DNA from: Arenimonas composti TR7-09 = DSM 18010
GTDB lineage: Bacteria > Pseudomonadota > Gammaproteobacteria > Xanthomonadales > Xanthomonadaceae
Assembly (NCBI RefSeq): GCF_000426365.1
Contig: NZ_AUFF01000001.1
Location: 744,001 to 808,000 of the forward strand
Reading direction: 5' to 3'
Length of the DNA stretch: 64,000 bases
The notes beneath the pieces were generated by a model. It was not told the DNA's origin. It made no database searches and worked only from the letters and a program-made list of their open reading frames with translations. The translations under genes and the position numbers were made by a program. Below, in pieces: positions 52,153 to 61,646 of this stretch. Each line of letters begins with the position of its first letter. Position 1 is the stretch's first letter.

Positions 52153-52593
52153 GTGGACCGCCTCAGCGAAACCTTCGCCGCCCTCGCCGACCCGACCCGC
52201 CGGGCGATCCTGGCGCGGCTCACCGCCGGCGAGACCTCGGTCACCGAACTGGCGCAGCCGTTCGCGATGAGCTTGCCGGCGGTGTCCAAGCACCTGAAGG
52301 TCCTCGAGAAGGCAGGTCTCGTCACCCGCGGACGCGAGGCGCAGTGGCGGCCGGTGCGGCTCGACGCCGGCCCGCTGAAGGACGCCGACGCCTGGCTCGA
52401 ACCGTATCGGCGGCTGTGGGAGTCGCGTTTCGACCGGCTCGAGGCATTCCTCGCCGAAACGATGGCGGCGGAGGCCGAAGCAGGGAAAAAGCCGGCGCCC
52501 GGCGCGGCGACAGCGAAACCGGAGAAGTCCCCGAAACCCGCGAAGTCGAAAACCACCGCCGCCCGCAAACGGCGCACCCGGAGCCCACGATGA
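52153..52593 (+). CDS. ArsR/SmtB family transcriptional repressor with basic tail
   Basis: The 146-residue repressor starts at a GTG (52153). The winged helix is LADPTRRAILARLTAGETSV and then the recognition helix MSLPAVSKHLKVLEKAGLV, followed by GREAQWRPVRLDAGPL. There are no cysteines or histidine-rich metal sites, so it is of the non-metal (SdpR-like) type seen upstream of SRPBCC/AHSA1 genes. Residues about 108-146 form a Lys/Pro/Ala/Arg-rich tail (KKPAPGAATAKPEKSPKPAK), unusual for this small family. The gene follows a strong palindrome and overlaps the next gene by four bases. Confidence 0.92.
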   Translation: MDRLSETFAALADPTRRAILARLTAGETSVTELAQPFAMSLPAVSKHLKVLEKAGLVTRGREAQWRPVRLDAGPLKDADAWLEPYRRLWESRFDRLEAFLAETMAAEAEAGKKPAPGAATAKPEKSPKPAKSKTTAARKRRTRSPR

Positions 52594-53063
52594 ATACGCC
52601 AGCCGATGCCGACGGCGTCGTCGCCCTCGAATTCCGCCGCGAGTTCGCCGCTCCGGTACAGCGCGTCTGGGACGCCTGGTCCCGCGCCGAAGCCTTCGCC
52701 GAATGGTTCCGCCCCGACGAATTCACCCTCGAGCACTGCCGGCTCGACCCGCGCGCCGGCGGCGAGATCCGCTTCCGCCACGGCCACCCCGACATGGAGC
52801 CGGTGTGGGTGCGCGGCGTGTTCCTCGCGGTCGAAGCACCGCACCGGCTGCTGATCGAGTTCGGCTTCGCGACGCCCGACGGCGACTACGCGCTGCGCGA
52901 GGGCTTCAGCGAACGCAGCCGCATCGAAGTCCGGCTGGCGCCGAATGGCACCGGCACCGTGATGTTCGTCCGCCATACCGGCCTCACCCGCGACCAGGGC
53001 GAAGGCGAAGGCTGGCGGCAGACCCTCGAACGCCTGCAGGCGTTCCTCACCCCGCAGTCCTGA
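52590..53063 (+). CDS. SRPBCC (AHSA1-type) domain protein, single domain
   Basis: The 157-residue protein is a single START-like SRPBCC/AHSA1 domain. Typical features are EFRREFAAPVQRVWDAWSRA at the start, AEWFRPDEFTLEHCRLDPRAGG, GVFLAVEAPHRLLIEF and the C-terminal helix GWRQTLERLQAFL. This fold makes a deep hydrophobic pocket and often binds a small hydrophobic molecule, but members next to ArsR repressors have no established ligand. The start ATG overlaps the arsR-like stop (ATGA). The PhnB-like gene follows after 13 bp. Confidence 0.93.
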   Translation: MNTPADADGVVALEFRREFAAPVQRVWDAWSRAEAFAEWFRPDEFTLEHCRLDPRAGGEIRFRHGHPDMEPVWVRGVFLAVEAPHRLLIEFGFATPDGDYALREGFSERSRIEVRLAPNGTGTVMFVRHTGLTRDQGEGEGWRQTLERLQAFLTPQS

Positions 53064-53076
53064 CGGAGCGAAGACG

Positions 53077-53535
53077 ATGGCGATCACCGCGATCCACCCG
53101 TACCTGAATTTCAACGGCGACTGCGAGGAGGCGTTCGCGCATTACGCGAAGGTCCTCGGCGCGAAGAACACCGGCATCTACCGCTACGGCGACGCGCCGC
53201 CGGAACCGGAAGGCGCGAACTCGGAACCCGAAGGCTGCGGACCGATGCCGCCGGAATTCATGGACAAGGTGATGAACACCGAGCTGCGCGTCGGCGAACT
53301 GATCCTGATGGGCAGCGACTGTCCGCCGGCGTTCTGGAAGTCCGGCGGCGAAAACATGACCGTATCGATCCAGTGCGATGACCCGGCCGAAGCCGAACGC
53401 CTGTTCGCCGGCCTGATGGAAGGCGCCTCGACGATCCAGATGCCGATGGGCGAGACCTTCTGGGCCAGGCGCTTCGGCATGGGCATCGACCGCTTCGGCA
53501 CGCCGTGGATGGTCAACTGCAATCGGGAAGGCTGA
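53077..53535 (+). CDS. VOC family protein (PhnB/glyoxalase-like)
   Basis: The 152-residue protein has the two-beta-alpha-beta-beta-beta VOC pattern (YLNFNGDCEEAFAHYAKVLG at the start, FGMGIDRFGTPWMVN at the end), close to PhnB-type proteins. A short internal near-repeat PPEPEGANSEPEGCGPMPPE occupies the loop at about 43-63. Metal or substrate cannot be predicted. Its stop overlaps the start of the tandem SRPBCC gene (TGATG). Co-occurrence with ArsR and AHSA1 genes is a recurrent but functionally undefined bacterial association. Confidence 0.92.
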   Translation: MAITAIHPYLNFNGDCEEAFAHYAKVLGAKNTGIYRYGDAPPEPEGANSEPEGCGPMPPEFMDKVMNTELRVGELILMGSDCPPAFWKSGGENMTVSIQCDDPAEAERLFAGLMEGASTIQMPMGETFWARRFGMGIDRFGTPWMVNCNREG

Positions 53536-54485
53536 TGCAGGGCCAGCCGATTCCGCCGTCGGTGATCGCCGATCCGCTGGCGCTGCGCTATGTGCGCGAA
53601 CTCGCGGCGCCGCCGGAGCGCGTGTTCGCCGCCTTCACCACACCGGCGCAACTGGCGGTGTGGTGGGGGCCCTTCGGCTTCCGCACCGTCACCCACGCGA
53701 TGGACCTGCGCGCCGGCGGCCACTGGGTGTTCACGATGATCGGGCCGGACGGCGTCGAATACCCGAACTTCATCGACTACAACATCGTCGAGGCGCCGCG
53801 GCATCTGCGCTGGCGCCACAGCGGCGGCGCCGACCTGCCGCCGGATTTCCAGGGCGAGGTGCGGCTGACCGCGCTGGCGAACGGCGGTACCCGCGTCGAG
53901 TTCACGATGCACTTCGAACGCCAGGCCGACCGCGACGCCAAGGCCGCCTGGGGCGCCGCCGAAGGCGCGCAGCAGACGCTCGACCGGCTGGAATGCGAAC
54001 TCGCCGGCGAACTGGTGATCAGCCGCCGCTTCGCCGCGCCGCGCGAGCGGATCTGGCGCGCCTGGTCCGAAGCCGCCGCGCTGGCGCGCTGGTGGGGGCC
54101 GCCGCAGCGCAGGACGACGGTCGAAGCGCTCGACTTCCGCCCCGGCGGCCGCTTCCTCTTTCGCATGGACGACGGCGTCGACGCCTGGCATGCGGTGCTG
54201 CGCTACCTCGCGATCGAAGCGCCGGATCGCATCCAGTACGACGCCGCCTTCTGCGATGCCGCCGGCGAAGCGGTACCGCCGCCGTTCGACGCCGACTGGC
54301 CGCTGTGGATCCGCTACACGGTCACCTTCGCCGAAGCCGACGGTGTCACGACACTGCGCCTGCACGGTGCGGCGCACGCCGCGAGCGACACGCAGCGCGC
54401 CGTGTTCGCCGGCAACTTCGAATCGATGCGCGGCGGCTTCGGTGCCAGCTTCGCCCGCTTGCAGGCCCTGCTCGAACATGGCTGA
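53535..54485 (+). CDS. Tandem SRPBCC (AHSA1-type) protein with two fused domains
   Basis: The 316-residue protein is two AHSA1 domains in one chain. Domain 1 (about 15-155) begins ALRYVRELAAPPERVFAAFT and carries WWGPFGFRTVTHAMDLRAGG. Domain 2 (about 160-315) begins ELVISRRFAAPRERIWRAWS and carries WWGPPQRRTTVEALDFRPGG. The shared W-W-G-P block shows duplication within the gene, distinct from the single-domain paralogue at 52590. Binding two ligands or forming an intramolecular dimer is possible. Its end overlaps the start of the MFS transporter by eight bases, so the two are translationally coupled. Confidence 0.92.
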   Translation: MQGQPIPPSVIADPLALRYVRELAAPPERVFAAFTTPAQLAVWWGPFGFRTVTHAMDLRAGGHWVFTMIGPDGVEYPNFIDYNIVEAPRHLRWRHSGGADLPPDFQGEVRLTALANGGTRVEFTMHFERQADRDAKAAWGAAEGAQQTLDRLECELAGELVISRRFAAPRERIWRAWSEAAALARWWGPPQRRTTVEALDFRPGGRFLFRMDDGVDAWHAVLRYLAIEAPDRIQYDAAFCDAAGEAVPPPFDADWPLWIRYTVTFAEADGVTTLRLHGAAHAASDTQRAVFAGNFESMRGGFGASFARLQALLEHG

Positions 54486-56010
54486 AACCGCAGGGCCCGA
54501 CGTCGGGCCGAAGGCGAGCCGCCGCGAATGGATCGGCCTGGGCGTGCTCGCCCTGCCCTGCCTGATCTATTCGATGGACCTCAACGTGCTGTTCCTGGCG
54601 ATGCCGCAGATCCAGCAGGAACTGCGGCCGACCGCGGCGCAGGCGCTGTGGATCGTCGACATCTACGGCTTCCTGCTCGCCGGCCTGCTGGTGACGATGG
54701 GCACGCTCGGCGACCGCATCGGCCGCCGGCGGCTGCTGCTGTGGGGCGCCGCGGCCTTCGGTGCGTCGTCGGTGCTGGCGGCGTTCTCGACCAGCGCGGA
54801 GATGCTGATCGCCAGCCGCGCCCTGCTCGGGGTCACCGCGGCGACGCTGTCGCCGTCGACGCTGTCGCTGATCCGCAACATGTTCCTCGACGAGCGCGAG
54901 CGCGCGACCGCGATCGGCGTGTGGATCGCCGCGTTTTCGGCCGGCGGCATGCTCGGGCCGGTGATCGGCGGCTTGATGCTGCAGTGGTTCTGGTGGGGCT
55001 CGGTGTTCCTGCTGGCGGTGCCGGTGATGCTGCTGTTGCTGCTGGTCGGGCCGCGTCTGCTGCCGGAGTTCCGCGACCCTTCCGTCGGCCGCCAGGACCT
55101 CGCCAGCGTGGTGCTGGCGATCGGCTGCGTGCTGGCGGTGATCTACGGCATGAAGCACATCGCCGAGCACGGCATCGGCGTCACGGCGCTGGCGATCGTC
55201 GCCGCCGGCGCGCTGCTGGGCTGGTGGTTCGCGCGCCGGCAGGCGCGCCTGGCCGAACCGCTGATCGACCTGTCGCTGTTCCGGCTGCCGGCCTTCAGCG
55301 CGGCGCTGACGGTCAACGTGGTCTCGATCTTCATCGCCTTCGGCTACTTCCTGTTCATCGCCCAGTATTTCCAGCTCGTGCTCGGCATGACGCCGCTGCA
55401 GGCCGGGCTGTGGACGGCGCCGACCAGTCTCGTGTTCGTCGCCGGATCGATGCTGGCGCCGCGGATGGCGCGGCGCTGGTCGCTGGCGGGCGTGCTCGCC
55501 GGCGGCCTGGCGGTGTCGGCACTCGGTTTCCTGGTGCTGGTCTGGATCGACGTGCTTCCTTTCGCCGGGATCATCGCCGGCTACGTGCTGTTCTGCGCCG
55601 GCCTCGGCCCGCTCGGCGCGCTGACGACGGATCTGGTGATGGGTTCGGCGCCGCCGGAACGCGCCGGCGCCGCGTCCGGCATCAGCGAGACCAGTTTCGA
55701 GTTCGGCGGGGCGCTGGGCATCGCGGTACTCGGCAGCGTCGTGCTGGCGCTGTACCGGATGCACTTCGCCGAGCTCGCGCCGGCCGGCCTGTCCGCGGAA
55801 ACCCTGGCGGCCGCGCGTTCGACGCTGGGTGGCGCCACCGACGCTGCCGGCGAACTCGGCGTCGGCGGCGAGCCGCTGCTGCAGGCCGCGCGCGCGGCCT
55901 ATGTGCGGACGATGGCGGCGGCGGCGGGGCTGTGCGCGGCCTTGAGCGTCGCGGCGGCGTTCGCGGTGGTGATGCTCCGCCGCCATTTCCGGGTGGCGAG
56001 CCCACTGTAG
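54478..56010 (+). CDS. MFS efflux transporter, 14-TM DHA2 type
   Basis: The 510-residue drug/H+ antiporter-type transporter has about 14 hydrophobic helices. The loop motif GDRIGRRRLLLWGA (motif A) follows helix 2 and the DHA2-type motif C is in helix 5 (AFSAGGMLGPVIGGLML). It closely resembles QacA/EmrB/SmvA transporters. Its ATG (54478) lies inside the end of the tandem SRPBCC gene. The final codons and TAG stop come from a REP-like element (CACTGTAGGAGCG). As last gene of the ArsR-SRPBCC-VOC-SRPBCC2 operon it may export the compound that those proteins handle. Confidence 0.94.
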   Translation: MAETAGPDVGPKASRREWIGLGVLALPCLIYSMDLNVLFLAMPQIQQELRPTAAQALWIVDIYGFLLAGLLVTMGTLGDRIGRRRLLLWGAAAFGASSVLAAFSTSAEMLIASRALLGVTAATLSPSTLSLIRNMFLDERERATAIGVWIAAFSAGGMLGPVIGGLMLQWFWWGSVFLLAVPVMLLLLLVGPRLLPEFRDPSVGRQDLASVVLAIGCVLAVIYGMKHIAEHGIGVTALAIVAAGALLGWWFARRQARLAEPLIDLSLFRLPAFSAALTVNVVSIFIAFGYFLFIAQYFQLVLGMTPLQAGLWTAPTSLVFVAGSMLAPRMARRWSLAGVLAGGLAVSALGFLVLVWIDVLPFAGIIAGYVLFCAGLGPLGALTTDLVMGSAPPERAGAASGISETSFEFGGALGIAVLGSVVLALYRMHFAELAPAGLSAETLAAARSTLGGATDAAGELGVGGEPLLQAARAAYVRTMAAAAGLCAALSVAAAFAVVMLRRHFRVASPL

Positions 56011-56084
56011 GAGCGGCTTCAGCCGCGATGCTGTTCCCGCGGAAACGTTCGAAAGAAGGGCATCGCGGCTGAAGCCGCTCCTAC
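56006..56084. repeat. Inverted REP-like pair after the MFS gene
   Basis: A forward GCGGC-subtype copy (56006-56030) faces a reverse copy (56061-56084) across a 30-bp spacer, a large potential hairpin. The forward copy supplies the MFS stop codon and the structure separates converging genes. Confidence 0.88.
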
Positions 56085-56094
56085 ACCGCCGGGG

Positions 56095-57594
56095 TCAGGT
56101 CAGGTTGATCCAGGTCGCCTTGACCTCGGTGTACTTCTCGAAGGCATGCAGCGACTTGTCGCGGCCGTTGCCGCTCTGCTTGTAGCCGCCGAAGGGCGCG
56201 GTCATGTCGCCGCCGTCCCAGTAGTTCACCCAGACACTGCCGGCGCGCAGCTTGCGGGCGACGCGGTGGGCGCGGCTGATGTCGCGGGTGAACAGGCCGG
56301 CGGCGAGGCCGTAATCGCTGTCGTTGGCGATGCGCAGGGCCTCGGCCTCGTCGTCGAAGGCGATGACGCTGAGCACCGGCCCGAAGATCTCCTCGCGGGC
56401 GATCGTGTGCGTGGGCTCGACGCCGTCGAAGATCGTCGGCGCGATGTAGCAGCCGCCGGCGACCGGTTCGACCCGCTCGCCACCGATCACCAGGCGCGCG
56501 CCCTCGTCGCGCCCTTTCGCGATGTACTCGAGCACGCGCGCGGTCTGCGTCTCGTCGACCATCGCCCCCATCGAGGCGCCCGGATCCAGCGGATGCTGCG
56601 GCTGCATCTGCCGGCCGATCTCGGCGACGCGGGCGACGAACTCGTCACGGATCGAGCGTTCGACCAGCAGCCGCGAGGCCGCGGTACAGACCTCGCCCTG
56701 GTTGTAGAAAATGCCGCCGGCCGCGGCCTGCGCCGCCTGCTCGAGGTCGGGCGCGTCGGCGAAGACGATGTTCGGCGACTTGCCGCCGCATTCCATGTAG
56801 GCGCGCTTCATGTTCGAGCGCCCGGCGCAGACCAGCAGGTGCTTGCCGACCGCGGTCGAACCGGTGAACACCAGGCCGTCGACGTCCATGTGCAGGGCCA
56901 GCGCCTCGCCGGCCTCGTTACCGAAGCCGGGCAGCACGTTCAGCACGCCGTCCGGCAGGCCGGCCTCGGCGGCGAGCTCGGCCAGACGCAGCACGCTCAG
57001 CGGCGATTTCTCGGATGGCTTCAGGATCACCGAATTGCCGCAGGCCAGCGCCGGCGCCAGCTTCCAGCAGGCCATCAGCAGCGGGAAGTTCCAGGGCACG
57101 ATCGCCGCGACCACGCCGAGCGGCTCGCGGGTGACCAGGCCGAGCTCGTCGGGACCGGTCGGCGCGACCTCGCCGTAGACCTTGTCGACGGCCTCGGCGG
57201 TCCACTGCATGCAGCGCGCCGACGCGGCGACGTCGACATCGAGCGCGTCGCGCACCGGCTTGCCCATGTCGAGGCTGTCGAGCAGGGCCAGTTCCAGCGC
57301 GCGCTCGCGCATCAGCTCGGTGAGCTTCAGCAGCACCGCCTTGCGGTGTTTCGGCGCTGTTTCCGACCAGCGCCCGTCCGTGAACGCCCGGCGCGCCACC
57401 CGCACGGCCGCATCGACATCGGGACCGCTGCAGCGCGCGACATTGGCGAGCGTGCGGCCGTCGATCGGACTGGTCGCGGCGAAGGTGCGGCCGTCGGCGG
57501 CGTCGGTCCAGCGGCCGTCGATCCAGGCCTGGTGGCGGAACTGGAGTCCAGAGGCGAGCTGTTCCCAGCCTGCGCGGGTGGTCGGGCGGTTCAT
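56095..57594 (-). CDS. puuC: Gamma-glutamyl-gamma-aminobutyraldehyde dehydrogenase (PuuC-type)
   Basis: The 499-residue NAD(P)-dependent aldehyde dehydrogenase has N169 in VPWNFPLLMA, the general base E268 in YMECGGKSPN and the nucleophile C303 in QGEVCTAASR. The length and these segments fit PuuC/AldH, which oxidises the glutamylated aldehyde made by PuuB. It lies next to puuR, as in E. coli, and on the same strand as puuR, with 62 bp holding one REP copy. An earlier assignment as a general ALDH remains possible because substrate preference is not visible. Confidence 0.93.
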   Translation of the reverse strand: MNRPTTRAGWEQLASGLQFRHQAWIDGRWTDAADGRTFAATSPIDGRTLANVARCSGPDVDAAVRVARRAFTDGRWSETAPKHRKAVLLKLTELMRERALELALLDSLDMGKPVRDALDVDVAASARCMQWTAEAVDKVYGEVAPTGPDELGLVTREPLGVVAAIVPWNFPLLMACWKLAPALACGNSVILKPSEKSPLSVLRLAELAAEAGLPDGVLNVLPGFGNEAGEALALHMDVDGLVFTGSTAVGKHLLVCAGRSNMKRAYMECGGKSPNIVFADAPDLEQAAQAAAGGIFYNQGEVCTAASRLLVERSIRDEFVARVAEIGRQMQPQHPLDPGASMGAMVDETQTARVLEYIAKGRDEGARLVIGGERVEPVAGGCYIAPTIFDGVEPTHTIAREEIFGPVLSVIAFDDEAEALRIANDSDYGLAAGLFTRDISRAHRVARKLRAGSVWVNYWDGGDMTAPFGGYKQSGNGRDKSLHAFEKYTEVKATWINLT

Positions 57595-57623
57595 GGTCGG
57601 TCCTCTCCGGATCTGCTCATTGC

Positions 57624-57647
57624 CGTAGGAGCGCCTTCAGGCGCGAT
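57624..57647. repeat. Single REP-like element before puuC
   Basis: A forward copy of the GCGCC subtype (CGTAGGAGCGCCTTCAGGCG and GCGAT) fills the short puuR-puuC gap. Confidence 0.85.
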
Positions 57648-57656
57648 ATCGATGCC

Positions 57657-58202
57657 TCAGAACGTCGGCGGCGTACTCGCGCTCACCATCACCGCCTCCC
57701 CCTCGCCGACGTTGCGGAAGCGGTGCGGCTGCCGGCTGTCGAAGTACCAGGCCTCGCCGGGGCCGAGCACACGCACCTGGTCGCCGACGGTCACCTCGAC
57801 CCGGCCCGACACCACGACCCCGCCCTCTTCGCCGTCGTGGCTGAGCATCGTCGTGCCGGTGTCGCTGCCGGCCGGCATCACCTCGCGCAGCAGGCACATC
57901 TGCCGGTTCGGGCGGTGCTGGCCGACGAGGAAGTAGTGGATGCCGTCGTTGCCGACGTCCGGCTGTTCGTCGAGCGCGTAGAAGGGACTGTCGCCGCCGC
58001 GGTCGAGGTCCATCGTGAAGAAGTCGGCCAGCGAGATCGGGATGCCGTCGAGCACCTTCTTCAACGAACCGACCGAGGGGCTGACCTTGTTCTGCTCGAT
58101 CAGCGAGATCGTCGAATTGGTGACGCCGACGCGCTTGGCCAGTTCGCGCTGGCTCAGGCCACGGCGCTTGCGCACCGTCTGCAGCCGGATGCCGATGTCC
58201 AT
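57657..58202 (-). CDS. puuR: PuuR-type repressor (XRE helix-turn-helix plus cupin)
   Basis: The 181-residue repressor has an N-terminal XRE helix-turn-helix (LQTVRKRRGLSQRELAKRVG, VTNSTISLIEQNKVSPSVGS) and a C-terminal cupin (about 105-175: HDGEEGGVVVSGRVEVTVGD, then DSRQPHRFRNVGEGEAV). E. coli PuuR has this layout and is released by putrescine. It is divergent from the omega-amino-acid aminotransferase and upstream of puuC on its own strand. An inverted repeat 18 bp before its start is a candidate autoregulatory site. It could control puuC, the aminotransferase and perhaps the distant pot/puu operons. Confidence 0.93.
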   Translation of the reverse strand: MDIGIRLQTVRKRRGLSQRELAKRVGVTNSTISLIEQNKVSPSVGSLKKVLDGIPISLADFFTMDLDRGGDSPFYALDEQPDVGNDGIHYFLVGQHRPNRQMCLLREVMPAGSDTGTTMLSHDGEEGGVVVSGRVEVTVGDQVRVLGPGEAWYFDSRQPHRFRNVGEGEAVMVSASTPPTF

Positions 58203-58219
58203 GGGAGCCCCGGGCGGAA

Positions 58220-58238
58220 TGTTGCGGAATATTCAACA
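58220..58238. promoter_or_regulatory. Candidate PuuR operator
   Basis: TGTTG (58220-58224) and CAACA (58234-58238) form an inverted repeat around CGGAATATT, which itself contains most of the palindrome GAATATTC. It lies 18 bp upstream of puuR in the 134-bp divergent gap. A second short palindrome CAACGTTG is at 58296-58303, nearer the aminotransferase. Confidence 0.4.
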
Positions 58239-58336
58239 GCGGCCGCCGGGGGTGTCAAATCGCGGCGACCAGGCGGGTCATTTGTAAAGTTTTTTCAACG
58301 TTGCTAGCGTGCGGCGCACCCGCACGCGAGGTGACC

Positions 58337-59707
<1,371 letters not shown>

Positions 59708-59756
59708 GGGCGGCCCACGAGAATCCAGATCAGTTCCGCCCCGGGAGGGCAGTTCG

Positions 59757-60872
59757 ATGCTTATCGGCGTACCCAAGGAAATCAAGAATCACGAATACCG
59801 CATCGGCCTGACTCCGGCCGGCGCGCGCGAACTGGTCGGCCACGGCCACCAGGTGATCGTGCAGCGCGACGGCGGCGCCCAGATCGGCCTGACCAACGAG
59901 ATGTACGAGAAGGCCGGCGCGCAGATCGTCGACACCGCCGAGGAGATCTTCCGGCGCGCCGACATGATCATCAAGGTCAAGGAACCGCAGCCGGTCGAAT
60001 GCGCGATGCTGCGCGAAGGCCAGATCCTCTACACCTACCTGCACCTGGCGCCCGATCCGGAGCAGACGAAGGCGCTGGTCGCCTCCGGCGCCACCTGCAT
60101 CGCCTACGAGACCGTCACCGACCGCAAGGGCGGCCTGCCGCTGCTGGCGCCGATGTCGGAAGTGGCCGGGCGCATGTCGATCCAGGCCGGCGCGCATGCG
60201 CTGGAGAAGGCGCAGGGCGGTTCCGGCGTGCTGCTCGGCGGGGTGCCGGGCGTGAAGCCGGCGGAAGTGCTGGTGATCGGCGGCGGCGTGGTCGGCATCA
60301 ATGCCGCGCGCATGGCGATGGGCATGAACGCGCACGTGACCATCCTCGACCGTTCGCTCGACCGCCTGAAGTACCTCGACGAGCTCTACGGCGACCGCCT
60401 GACCACGATCTACTCGACCCGCGACGCGATCGAGGAGCGCCTGCCGGATACCGACCTGGTGATCGGCGCGGTGCTGATTCCGGGCGCCGCAGCGCCGAAG
60501 CTGGTGTCGCGCGAGAACCTGAAGCTGATGCGTCCGGGCTCGGTGCTGGTCGACGTCGCGATCGACCAGGGCGGCTGCTTCGAGACCTCGAAGGCCACCA
60601 CCCACCAGAACCCGACCTACGAGGTCGACGGCATCATCCATTACTGCGTGGCGAACATGCCCGGCGGCGTCGCCCGCACCTCGACCTTCGCGCTGACCAA
60701 TGCCACCCTGCCCTTCGCGGTGCAGCTGGCGAACAAGGGCGTGCAGGCGATGCTCGACGACCCGCACCTGCTCGAAGGCCTGAACGTGCATCGCGGCAAG
60801 GTCACGTACGCCGCGGTCGCCCGTGACCTCGGCTACGACTACCGGCCGGCCGCCGACGCGCTGCGCGGCTGA
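59757..60872 (+). CDS. ald: Alanine dehydrogenase
   Basis: The 371-residue enzyme interconverts alanine and pyruvate plus ammonia with NAD. It opens [20 protein letters not shown]; the substrate and catalytic residues lie in KVKEPQ (Lys) and [10 protein letters not shown] (His), and the NAD Rossmann loop is [20 protein letters not shown]. The start is supported by GGGAGGG upstream. Its position after the beta-alanine:pyruvate aminotransferase suggests that it removes the alanine formed by that enzyme. The hypothetical gene at 60878 follows after five bases in the same transcript. Confidence 0.97.
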   Translation: MLIGVPKEIKNHEYRIGLTPAGARELVGHGHQVIVQRDGGAQIGLTNEMYEKAGAQIVDTAEEIFRRADMIIKVKEPQPVECAMLREGQILYTYLHLAPDPEQTKALVASGATCIAYETVTDRKGGLPLLAPMSEVAGRMSIQAGAHALEKAQGGSGVLLGGVPGVKPAEVLVIGGGVVGINAARMAMGMNAHVTILDRSLDRLKYLDELYGDRLTTIYSTRDAIEERLPDTDLVIGAVLIPGAAAPKLVSRENLKLMRPGSVLVDVAIDQGGCFETSKATTHQNPTYEVDGIIHYCVANMPGGVARTSTFALTNATLPFAVQLANKGVQAMLDDPHLLEGLNVHRGKVTYAAVARDLGYDYRPAADALRG

Positions 60873-60877
60873 TCACG

Positions 60878-61417
60878 ATGCGGCCGCTGCGCGTCCTGAT
60901 CGCACTGGCGGCGCTGCTGGCGCTGTCGATGGTGGCGGTGGCCCAGGCCGCCGCCAGCGTCGACCCGGCGGTGGCGCAGGTGCAGTTGTTCCTGAAGCGG
61001 CACGGCCATCAGTCCGGGCTGCCGCAGGGCGAGGACGCGCGGCGGATCGCACCGCTGCTGAGCGCCAGGCTCAACGTCGCGATCGCCGACGCACGTGCGG
61101 CGCAGGCACGCTTCATCAGCCGGTTTCCGGACGAGAAGCCGCCGCTGATCGAAGGTCCGCTGTTCAACTCCTCGTCCTACGAGCCCTACACCGGCTACCG
61201 CGTGCTGGCGCCGGCGGCGCCCTGCGGCGGCGACCGCTGCGTGCTGCGCGTGCGCTTCGAGGACGACACGGTCACGCCGGCGCTGGCCTGGCACGACGAT
61301 TTCGTGCTGGTCCGCGAGGGCGGCCAGTGGCGCCTGGACGACATCCGCTACCGCCCGGACGAGGGCGACGGCGCCGGTAGCCTGCGCCGGGCGCTGGCGG
61401 AGGCGCACGAGGACTGA
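60878..61417 (+). CDS. Exported protein of unknown function
   Basis: The 179-residue product has a signal peptide (MRPLRVLIALAALLALSMVA ... AQAA) and a soluble domain. It contains VAQVQLFLKRHGHQSGLPQG, RRIAPLLSARLNVAIADARA, SSYEPYTGYRVL, and a C-terminal ALAWHDDFVLVREGGQWRLD pattern. That final FVLVREGGQWRLDDIRY piece resembles NTF2-like or DUF3828-type periplasmic domains, but I cannot assign it firmly. A disulfide could form between the cysteines in APCGGDRC. It is probably co-transcribed with ald from the 5-bp spacing, although no metabolic link is obvious. Confidence 0.75.
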   Translation: MRPLRVLIALAALLALSMVAVAQAAASVDPAVAQVQLFLKRHGHQSGLPQGEDARRIAPLLSARLNVAIADARAAQARFISRFPDEKPPLIEGPLFNSSSYEPYTGYRVLAPAAPCGGDRCVLRVRFEDDTVTPALAWHDDFVLVREGGQWRLDDIRYRPDEGDGAGSLRRALAEAHED

Positions 61418-61444
61418 TCGGGGCCTCCGGCCTCGGCCCGATAC
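61416..61444 (+). terminator. Hairpin after the exported-protein gene
   Basis: ATCGGGGCC and GGCCCGAT flank a nine-base loop just after the stop codon. No T-tract follows, so termination is uncertain. The remaining bases up to 61646 show no further gene or motif apart from GC-rich inverted repeats. Confidence 0.35.
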
Positions 61445-61646
61445 ACGAAAGACCGCCCACGATGGCGCGGCGGCGCCGCTGACGCGTCGGCACTATCGGA
61501 AGCGACGCACGCCGGGCGGCGGCGACTTCCTACCCCAGCATGCGCGGCTCGCCCGACGGCGGCGGCGGCCGGCGTCGCGATGATGGCTCACCGGCGCGAT
61601 CGCCGGGCGCCACGGCACTTCCGCCGCGGCACAGGGAGGAGCCGCC

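Noticed and set aside
52143-53063. 306-codon frame across the ArsR gene and the SRPBCC gene as one fusion
   Set aside because: The first part is out-of-frame shadow of the ArsR gene; the SRPBCC protein has its own ATG at 52590 coupled by ATGA.
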